DNA from: an uncultured Clostridia bacterium
GTDB taxonomy: Bacteria > Bacillota > Clostridia > Oscillospirales > Acutalibacteraceae
Direction of reading: 5' to 3'
DNA length: 14,381 nt
Assembly (NCBI GenBank): GCA_947629295.1
Contig: CANRDH010000024.1
Span: 1-14,381 of the forward strand
Part shown: one piece after another, positions 1-5,036 of the stretch
Position numbering within the stretch: the stretch's first letter is position 1
Layout of the letters: each line of letters opens with the position of its first letter
Notes under the pieces: model-generated
Seen by the model: the letters and a program-made list of their open reading frames with translations, nothing else
Databases searched by the model: none
Told to the model about the DNA's origin: nothing
Translations under genes and position numbers: made by a program

Positions 1-33
1 ATACTGTACAGACTACTGTACTTGAGCGAGAAG

Positions 34-65
34 CCCCCGCCTCTAAGCGAAGCGTAGGCGGCGGG
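34..65. repeat. GC-rich hairpin of unknown role
   Basis: A left arm CCCCCGCCT (34-42) pairs with AGGCGGCGGG (56-65), giving a nine-pair stem with one bulged C at 62 and a 13-nt loop. It stands out in otherwise AT-rich sequence. No run of T follows on either strand, so it is not a clear rho-independent terminator. It could be the tail of a gene or structured RNA to the left of the window, or a dispersed palindromic repeat. The rest of 1-156 shows no open frame with a ribosome site. Confidence 0.4.
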
Positions 66-156
66 AGTATGTCACATCAATCGATTATAACTCTCTGTAT
101 GATAGTTGTGTGTATTTTATGTGAACCGCTCTATTTCCGAAATTAAATACAAATAA

Positions 157-194
157 GGCTGCCGCATATGGTATTTCTAACCTGTGCGGCAGCC
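157..194 (-). terminator. cysK rho-independent terminator, possibly bidirectional
   Basis: Perfect 10-bp inverted repeat, GGCTGCCGCA (157-166) and TGCGGCAGCC (185-194), with an 18-nt loop, about 35 nt past the cysK stop. Read on the minus strand it is followed by a T-rich stretch (TTATTTGTATTTAATTT). The plus-strand side is also T-rich (ATTTAATTATTATT), so it could stop transcription from both directions. Confidence 0.8.
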
Positions 195-228
195 ATTTAA
201 TTATTATTATTATTATGTTTATTAAATA

Positions 229-1158
229 TTATAAAAACAGCTCTGTTGAAAGATATCTGTCGCCTGTGTCGGGCAGGATTACAACAATATGTTTTCCGCT
301 GTTTTCGGGTCGCTTGGAAAGCTCAAGTGCGGCATAAAGAGCGGCACCGCTCGATATTCCCACCAGTATGCCCTCACTGTGTGCAAATGCTCTTCCAAAT
401 GTGAAGGAGTCCTCATTACTTACAGCTATAACCTCATCATAAATTTTCGTATCAAGTGTTTCGGGAACAAAGCCTGCGCCTATACCCTGGATTTTATGCT
501 TTCCTGCCTTTCCCTGCGAGAGTACGGGTGAAGTGGCAGGCTCAACGGCAACAACCTTTATGTTCGGATTTTTTTCCTTAAGATATTTTCCTGCGCCTGA
601 AACCGTTCCCCCTGTTCCCACACCGGCTACGAAAATATCGACCTCCCCGTCCGTATCCTCCCATATCTCAGGACCGGTTGTTTCATAATGCGTCTGAGGA
701 TTGGCAGGATTTACAAACTGTCCGAGAATTACGGAACCCTCAATCTGTTCCTTGAGCTCGTCTGCTTTTTCTATTGCACCCTTCATACCCTTTGAGCCTT
801 CAGTCAGAACAATTTCCGCACCATAAGCCTTGAGAAGATTCCTGCGCTCAATACTCATTGTTTCCGGCATTGTAAGAATAGCCCTATAACCGCTTGCCGC
901 TGCGGCTGCGGCAAGTCCTATACCGGTATTACCGCTTGTGGGCTCGATTATTGTTGCACCCGGCTTAAGTATTCCCTTGGACTCTGCATCGGCAATCATG
1001 CTTTTAGCTATTCTGTCCTTAATTGAGCCTGCCGGATTGAAATATTCAAGCTTTACTATAATATCTGCCTTTGCTCCGTTCGCCTTGGAAAAATTATCCG
1101 CACGAAGAAGGGGAGTCCCTCCTACAAGCTCTGTCATACTGTTAAAAATTTTTGACAT
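229..1158 (-). CDS. cysK: Cysteine synthase (O-acetylserine sulfhydrylase)
   Basis: Makes L-cysteine and acetate from O-acetyl-L-serine and sulfide in the cytoplasm, the last step of cysteine synthesis. The product is 309 aa, the usual length for CysK. Seen in order: N-terminal TELVGGTPLL; the pyridoxal-phosphate lysine K47 in NPAGSIKDR; the substrate loop TSGNTG; the phosphate-binding glycine loop GTGGT; and the C-terminal GISSGAA and PDTGDRYLST blocks. All key residues are present. The open frame extends 23 codons further upstream, but that part (rich in Cys, Ile and Lys) is unlike the family. The ATG at 1158 has AGGAG at 1169-1173 (minus strand), so it was chosen as the start. The gene has its own promoter at 1249-1277 and a strong terminator, so it is probably mainly monocistronic, although no terminator separates it from the upstream gene. 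Family assignment is secure; CysK versus CysM is judged from overall motif fit. Confidence 0.96.
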   Translation of the reverse strand: MSKIFNSMTELVGGTPLLRADNFSKANGAKADIIVKLEYFNPAGSIKDRIAKSMIADAESKGILKPGATIIEPTSGNTGIGLAAAAAASGYRAILTMPETMSIERRNLLKAYGAEIVLTEGSKGMKGAIEKADELKEQIEGSVILGQFVNPANPQTHYETTGPEIWEDTDGEVDIFVAGVGTGGTVSGAGKYLKEKNPNIKVVAVEPATSPVLSQGKAGKHKIQGIGAGFVPETLDTKIYDEVIAVSNEDSFTFGRAFAHSEGILVGISSGAALYAALELSKRPENSGKHIVVILPDTGDRYLSTELFL

Positions 1159-1194
1159 AATAATACAACTCCTTTTGATTTGGCAGTTTTTATA

Positions 1195-1210
1195 TTCCAT
1201 TGTTATGGAA
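1195..1210. promoter_or_regulatory. Inverted repeat in the cysK leader, possible operator
   Basis: TTCCAT (1195-1200), TGTT, ATGGAA (1205-1210): a perfect 6-bp dyad with a 4-nt centre, lying about 30-45 nt downstream of the predicted cysK transcription start. It could be a repressor site (for example for an Rrf2-type cysteine regulator such as CymR, which binds ATGGAAT-like sequences) or a small RNA hairpin. No regulator gene is in the window, so its function is inference. Confidence 0.3.
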
Positions 1211-1248
1211 CAAAACATATTAAACATATAGGTTTTTGGTTTATTAAT

Positions 1249-1277
1249 ACTATAACACCTTATATTTCATTTGTCAA
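1249..1277 (-). promoter_or_regulatory. cysK sigma-A promoter
   Basis: On the minus strand, TTGACA (1277-1272), a 17-nt spacer and TATAGT (1254-1249). This matches the consensus at 11 of 12 positions with ideal spacing. Start of transcription would be near 1242, leaving a leader of about 85 nt before the cysK ATG at 1158. It lies between the end of the upstream same-strand gene (1303) and cysK, so cysK can be expressed on its own. Confidence 0.8.
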
Positions 1278-1302
1278 GAAGAAATTTAGATATTCTCTAA
1301 TG

Positions 1303-1839
1303 CTATACAAAAGCCATAGCCGGTGAGCTTTTAAAAAGTGGCGTTGTCGGGGGATAAAATGTGAATCCCGCAAAAAGTATGGTTATTCCTATTACAATAA
1401 GTACTGCCGAAATCGTCCTTGATATTCCTACATTTTGTTTTTTTATAATATCTTTTGTGCTTGTACTGAAAGAAAGATATACTGCTGCTAAGAATAAAAG
1501 TATATCCGCTGTAAAATAATTATTCCCCAAAACAGATATATATGTGTAAAAGCCTGCGGGAATGAAAATGAGACCTATAAGAAGTCCCTTTATTCTTGAA
1601 AAAAGAAAACCATTTATCTTTTTTCCGTAAATAATGTATTCTGTAATTGTATATAATATATACGGAAAAAACAGGAGCTTAAGATGCTCCCATGTGCTTT
1701 CGTTTATTGGAACTATGGTTCCTATTACGGGATTGCAGCCGCTCAGCCTGTATACAAAATGATTTATACATCCAATTATTCCTACAACCGGAAAACCAAT
1801 TCTGCCCGCAAAAACAGGATTTATTTTATTATTGTCCAA
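1303..1839 (-). CDS. Small integral membrane protein, DUF6512-type
   Basis: A 178-aa hydrophobic protein with about five membrane helices: roughly residues 14-33, 54-71, 85-105, 108-126 and 140-160. The most distinctive segment is PINESTWEHLKLLFFP (44-59), between helices 1 and 2. From memory this matches a family of uncharacterised Firmicutes membrane proteins (DUF6512), where a PxNES-WEH-K motif is conserved. No biochemical function is known to me and none is proposed. The start is TTG (1837-1839), not ATG: on the minus strand AAGGCGGTG (1855-1847) sits 7 nt ahead, an almost ideal ribosome site that decides this start. The gene is divergent from csoR and on the same strand as cysK, with no terminator between it and the cysK promoter, so some read-through into cysK is likely. 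The protein ends with a short hydrophilic tail. Confidence 0.75.
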   Translation of the reverse strand: MDNNKINPVFAGRIGFPVVGIIGCINHFVYRLSGCNPVIGTIVPINESTWEHLKLLFFPYILYTITEYIIYGKKINGFLFSRIKGLLIGLIFIPAGFYTYISVLGNNYFTADILLFLAAVYLSFSTSTKDIIKKQNVGISRTISAVLIVIGITILFAGFTFYPPTTPLFKSSPAMAFV

Positions 1840-1846
1840 ATTAATA

Positions 1847-1855
1847 CACCGCCTT
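1847..1855 (-). promoter_or_regulatory. Ribosome binding site deciding a TTG start
   Basis: Minus-strand AAGGCGGTG, one mismatch from the AAGGAGGTG ideal, lies 7 nt before the TTG at 1839-1837. No in-frame ATG or GTG with a comparable site is visible upstream. Confidence 0.7.
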
Positions 1856-1933
1856 AAATCATCTTGATTATTTTATGCGGAGAATCGACAAAAAATGTCC
1901 CCGTAAAATGTGCTTTTTGAATTATAGAAATAC

Positions 1934-1962
1934 TTGACATATACCCCTATGGGGTATATAAT
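1934..1962 (+). promoter_or_regulatory. csoR-copA promoter, perfect sigma-A consensus
   Basis: TTGACA (1934-1939), 17-nt spacer, TATAAT (1957-1962): every consensus base with ideal spacing. The spacer is almost entirely occupied by the CsoR operator, so a bound repressor would block RNA polymerase. Transcription should start near 1969, about 37 nt before the csoR ATG. A strong core promoter held off by a repressor is the expected design for copper induction. Confidence 0.92.
1939..1959 (+). promoter_or_regulatory. CsoR operator palindrome
   Basis: Arms ATATACCCC (1939-1947) and GGGGTATAT (1951-1959) flank a TAT centre, a perfect 9-bp dyad. The TACCCC-N3-GGGGTA core is the established type of site bound by CsoR-family Cu(I) repressors. 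The site spans from the last base of the -35 to inside the -10 hexamer. Together with csoR immediately downstream this indicates autoregulation. Confidence 0.9.
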
Positions 1963-2005
1963 AGGTATAGAAAAATATTTTCCGAAATTAGGGGGTGTAT
2001 TTTAG

Positions 2006-2332
2006 ATGGATAACAAAACTGAGAAAAAAGAGCATTGTGAGGCTTGTATGTGCAGGTATAAGGACACTCCGAGAACCGAAAAGGAAACCGCTGCACTTAA
2101 AAAGAGAATAAACAGGATTATCGGTCAGCTCGGCGGTATAGGAAATATGATAGATGATAACAGATATTGCGGGGATATACTTATCCAGATATCGGCGGTT
2201 GAGAAGGCTTTGCAATCTCTTGGCTGTGTTATAATGAAAAATCATCTTGAAACCTGTGTAACGGAGCAGATAAAAAGCGGAAATGAGGAAATTATGGACG
2301 AGGTTATGGAGTTGTTCAAAAGGCTTTCGTAA
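2006..2332 (+). CDS. csoR: Copper-sensing transcriptional repressor CsoR
   Basis: A 108-aa all-helical cytoplasmic repressor of the CsoR/RcnR family. Cu(I) binding lowers its affinity for the operator at 1939-1959 and turns on copper export. The Cu(I) ligand set C55, H80, C84 is present with the family's C-x24-H-x3-C spacing, and the helix-1 signature LKKRINRIIGQLGGIGNMI (31-49) is clear. It differs from many relatives in a 30-residue N-terminal tail containing H10, C11, C14 and C16 (HCEACMC), a possible extra metal-binding patch. The ATG at 2006 follows AGGGGGTG at 1990-1997 with 8-nt spacing. copA begins 16 nt after the stop, so the two genes form one operon. RcnR or formaldehyde-sensing FrmR relatives are less likely because of the Cys-His-Cys set, the operator type and the neighbouring copA. 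Confidence 0.95.
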   Translation: MDNKTEKKEHCEACMCRYKDTPRTEKETAALKKRINRIIGQLGGIGNMIDDNRYCGDILIQISAVEKALQSLGCVIMKNHLETCVTEQIKSGNEEIMDEVMELFKRLS

Positions 2333-2348
2333 GGGTTTGGTGAGAAAT

Positions 2349-4883
2349 ATGAAACAAAATTTTGATATAACGGGAATGACCTGTGCCGCTTGCAGTGCGA
2401 GAGTTGAGAAATGCGTATCTGCCGTTGGCGGTGTGAAAAATGTTACCGTTAATCTATTGAAAAACAGTATGTCGGTGGAATACGATGAAAAAACCGTGGA
2501 TGCAGAGGAGATTATCGGAGCTGTGGAAAAGGGCGGCTATGGAGCTGCCGTGAGCGGAGGAAACAGTACGGTACAGGATAAATCATCAACAGTAGGAAAT
2601 GCTCCGAATAATGCGGAAAACGAGCAGTCCAAAATGCTTGGAAGGCTTATTATATCCGCAGTGTTTGCAGTTATTTTGTCTTATATTGCAATGGGACATA
2701 TGTTTAATTTACCGCTGCCGACTTTTTTCCTTGGACATCATAATATGGGAATATTTGCCCTGACGCAGCTTTTGCTGACCTTGCCCATTATGGCTGTAAA
2801 TTATAAGTATTATAAAAACGGCTTTAAATCTTTGCTGCACGGTTCTCCGAATATGGATACACTTATTGCCGTGGGGTCGGGAGCGTCTTTTATCTACGGA
2901 ATATATGCATTATACGGTATAATGTACGGCTATTCGATAAATGATTTATCAGTTGTGCATAGCTTCGGAGAAAATATGTACTTTGAAACTGTGGGAATGA
3001 TACTTACTCTTATCACCCTCGGAAAATATTTTGAATCAAGGGCGAAAAGAAAAACAACGGACGCGATTATGGGTCTTATGGATATGTCGCCAAAGACGGC
3101 TGTAGTTATCCGTGAAGGCAAAGAATCCGAAATTTCCGCAGATAAAATACAGATTGGCGATATTCTGTCGGTTAAGGCGGGAAGTACAATACCGGCAGAC
3201 GGTATTATAATAGAGGGAAATGCGGCAATTGATGAATCAAGCCTTACGGGTGAAAGTATTCCCGTTGAGAAAAAAGCCGGTGACAGCGTTATCGGAGCGA
3301 CTGTAAGCAAATCCGGCTACTTCAAAATGAAGGCAGAAAAGGTCGGTTCGGATACGGCACTTTCACAGATTATCCGTCTTGTTGATGAGGCTACATCATC
3401 AAAGGCGCCTGTTGCAAAGCTTGCCGATAAGGTGGCGGGAATATTTGTACCTGTTGTAATGGTTATATCTGTTGTAACTGCAATTGTATGGCTTTTGCTC
3501 GGATTTGGTATTCCCCATGCATTTACGGCGGCTGTGTCTGTGCTTGTAATATCCTGCCCCTGTGCCCTCGGTCTTGCAACGCCTACCGCTATAATGGTAG
3601 GTATGGGAAGAGGTACTTCGGGAGGAATACTGATAAAATCAGCCGAAGCGTTAGAGCTTGCACACGCAGCGGATACTGTTGTTCTTGATAAGACCGGAAC
3701 CGTAACTCAGGGAAAACCCGATGTTACGGATATTATACCCTTTGGAGGGACGGACAGGGAGAGTCTCCTTAAAGCTGCATATTCACTTGAAAGGCTTTCG
3801 GAACATCCGCTCGCGGAAGCTGTTGTCCGCCGTGCGGAAAAGGAAAATGTAAAATATTTTGAAATATCCGATTTTACACAGACTCAGGGCAGGGGTATTT
3901 CGGGAAAGTCCGGCGGAAAGCTTTACAGTGCAGTAAATTATGCGGCGGCAGAGGACCTTATTGATGAAAAAATCTCCGAAACTGCCCAAAAGCTTGCAGA
4001 TGAGGGCAAAACTCCGATGTTCTTTATGTGTGATGAAAAGCTGATAGGTATAATAGCGGCAGCGGATAAAATAAAGCCTACGAGCGGCGTGGCTGTCGGT
4101 GAGCTTAAGAAAATGGGAATTGATGTAATTATGCTCACAGGTGATAATAAGCGTACTGCTCAGGCAGTCGGAAAATCCGTTGGGATCGGGCATATTGTTT
4201 CGGAGCTGTACCCCGGAGATAAGGAAAGAGAGGTTGCGGCACTTATTGACAGCGGCAGATGTGTCGCTGTGGTTGGTGACGGTATCAACGATGCGCCCGC
4301 ACTTGCAAGGGCAAATATAGGTATTGCGATAGGCGCAGGAACAGATATAGCCATGGAATCTTCCGACATAGTTCTTATGAAAAGCGACCTTTATGATGTT
4401 GTAAATACAATACGGCTGAGCCGTGCGGTTATGCGGAATATAAAACAAAATCTGTTCTGGGCATTTTTCTATAATGTGATAGGCATACCGATAGCGGCAG
4501 GGGTATTTTACGGCTTGGGTTTAATGCTCAATCCTATGATAGGTGCGGCGGCGATGAGTCTGAGCTCTGTATGTGTTGTTTCAAATGCGCTGAGACTTCG
4601 CCGTTTCAAAATTACAAAGCCCGATTGTACTGAAAATTATACTGAGGATAAAAAGGAGGTGAGGGTAATGGAGAATAAAACCACTCTTACGGTTGAGGGA
4701 ATGATGTGTATGCATTGTGTTTCTCATGTAAAGGAAGCGCTCGAAAAAGTTGAGGGTGTGGCAGGAGCTGAGGTTGATCTTGACAAAAAGACAGCGGTTG
4801 TTACGCTGAGCGGCGACGTTCCGACAGACGCTCTTATTGCTGCGGTTGAAGCAGCAGGCTATAAGGCAAATGATGCCGTATAA
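2349..4883 (+). CDS. copA: Cu(I)-exporting P1B-type ATPase with a C-terminal CopZ-like domain
   Basis: An 844-aa inner-membrane pump that uses ATP to export Cu(I). In order: N-terminal heavy-metal domain (about 1-68) with MTCAAC (C12, C15); membrane helices; actuator loop TGES (300-303); the CPC copper channel motif (C403-P404-C405); phosphorylated D447 in DKTGT; H486 of the SEHPLAEA motif; MLTGDN; GDGINDAP (from 643); and the last helix pair with NVIGIPIAAG and MSLSSVCVVSNALRLRR, as in Cu(I) pumps. Nothing catalytic is missing. Most CopA proteins end soon after the last helix. This one continues through a polar linker into a second metal domain with MMCMHC, starting at M774. An open frame continues upstream to 2283 inside csoR, but ATG 2349 directly precedes the metal domain. 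A GGTGAG lies just ahead of it, and it sits 16 nt after the csoR stop. Transcription is from the CsoR-controlled promoter, ending at the terminator at 4896. Confidence 0.96.
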   Translation: MKQNFDITGMTCAACSARVEKCVSAVGGVKNVTVNLLKNSMSVEYDEKTVDAEEIIGAVEKGGYGAAVSGGNSTVQDKSSTVGNAPNNAENEQSKMLGRLIISAVFAVILSYIAMGHMFNLPLPTFFLGHHNMGIFALTQLLLTLPIMAVNYKYYKNGFKSLLHGSPNMDTLIAVGSGASFIYGIYALYGIMYGYSINDLSVVHSFGENMYFETVGMILTLITLGKYFESRAKRKTTDAIMGLMDMSPKTAVVIREGKESEISADKIQIGDILSVKAGSTIPADGIIIEGNAAIDESSLTGESIPVEKKAGDSVIGATVSKSGYFKMKAEKVGSDTALSQIIRLVDEATSSKAPVAKLADKVAGIFVPVVMVISVVTAIVWLLLGFGIPHAFTAAVSVLVISCPCALGLATPTAIMVGMGRGTSGGILIKSAEALELAHAADTVVLDKTGTVTQGKPDVTDIIPFGGTDRESLLKAAYSLERLSEHPLAEAVVRRAEKENVKYFEISDFTQTQGRGISGKSGGKLYSAVNYAAAEDLIDEKISETAQKLADEGKTPMFFMCDEKLIGIIAAADKIKPTSGVAVGELKKMGIDVIMLTGDNKRTAQAVGKSVGIGHIVSELYPGDKEREVAALIDSGRCVAVVGDGINDAPALARANIGIAIGAGTDIAMESSDIVLMKSDLYDVVNTIRLSRAVMRNIKQNLFWAFFYNVIGIPIAAGVFYGLGLMLNPMIGAAAMSLSSVCVVSNALRLRRFKITKPDCTENYTEDKKEVRVMENKTTLTVEGMMCMHCVSHVKEALEKVEGVAGAEVDLDKKTAVVTLSGDVPTDALIAAVEAAGYKANDAV
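4653..4660 (+). promoter_or_regulatory. Internal Shine-Dalgarno inside copA, ahead of a nested copZ
   Basis: AAGGAGGT, fully complementary to the 16S anti-Shine-Dalgarno, lies within the copA linker codons and 7 nt ahead of the in-frame ATG at 4668. It is a far better ribosome site than that of copA itself at 2349. Its placement exactly at the start of a complete metallochaperone domain argues for use as an initiation site. Confidence 0.7.
4668..4883 (+). CDS. copZ: Nested Cu(I) chaperone CopZ, in frame within the copA 3' end
   Basis: Starting at the internal ATG, this frame encodes 71 aa, the normal size of a free-standing CopZ chaperone. The copper site is GMMCMHC (C14 and C17), followed by the expected ferredoxin-like beta-alpha-beta-beta-alpha-beta pattern and a closing AAGYKAND segment. 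It shares the stop codon of copA (in frame: 2319 nt from the copA ATG), so it is also residues 774-844 of the longer CopA product. The 20-odd codons before it (about 4605-4667) encode a polar, domain-free linker that looks like a former intergenic region. This suggests copA and copZ were once adjacent genes joined by loss of the copA stop, with the copZ start retained. Whether a separate CopZ is made is inference; the domain and the ribosome site are directly visible. Confidence 0.65.
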   Translation: MENKTTLTVEGMMCMHCVSHVKEALEKVEGVAGAEVDLDKKTAVVTLSGDVPTDALIAAVEAAGYKANDAV

Positions 4884-4895
4884 TGTAATTGAGAG

Positions 4896-4936
4896 GCTTG
4901 TGACGGTGAACAATCGCCGCAGGCTTCTTTTTTTGT
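4896..4936 (+). terminator. Rho-independent terminator of the copper operon
   Basis: GCTTG (4896-4900) and CGGTGA (4904-4909) pair with TCGCCG (4914-4919) and CAGGC (4920-4924) around an ACAA loop. That is 11 pairs including G-U pairs, with a 3-nt bulge. A T-rich run, TTCTTTTTTTG, follows directly. Confidence 0.85.
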
Positions 4937-4955
4937 TTTAGTGAATGAATTGTAA

Positions 4956-4984
4956 TTGACAGAAATACGTTATTGTCATATAAT
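4956..4984 (+). promoter_or_regulatory. Promoter of the cotH-like gene, perfect sigma-A consensus
   Basis: TTGACA (4956-4961), 17-nt spacer, TATAAT (4979-4984). A TGACA (4957-4961) and TGTCA (4974-4978) inverted pair spans the spacer and could be chance or an operator. Predicted transcription start is near 4991, about 45 nt before the ATG at 5037. Confidence 0.85.
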
Positions 4985-5036
4985 CGAGGTGTAGGCATAT
5001 CGGAATATATTAAAAATGAAAGAAGGCGTAACGGTT

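Noticed and set aside
289..531. Plus-strand open frame opposite cysK
   Set aside because: It mirrors the conserved C-terminal CysK codons and has no promoter or ribosome site. The similar frame at 938-1231 is rejected for the same reason.
1883..1916. Possible riboswitch or terminator between the DUF6512-type gene and csoR
   Set aside because: Only a short GACA-A5-TGTC dyad is present; there is no conserved aptamer feature and no stable stem.
2283..2348. Longer copA start inside csoR
   Set aside because: The extra 22 residues are the csoR 3' end read in another frame. ATG 2349 directly precedes the metal-binding domain.
3783..4448. 221-codon open frame on the minus strand within copA
   Set aside because: It lies wholly opposite catalytic motifs of CopA, has no ribosome site, and its Cys/Tyr/His-rich translation resembles no family.
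4668..4883. Frameshift or sequencing error joining separate copA and copZ genes
   Set aside because: The frame is continuous with no slippery run in the linker, and the linker codes for ordinary polar residues. A lost stop codon is simpler. An assembly error cannot be fully excluded from one sequence.
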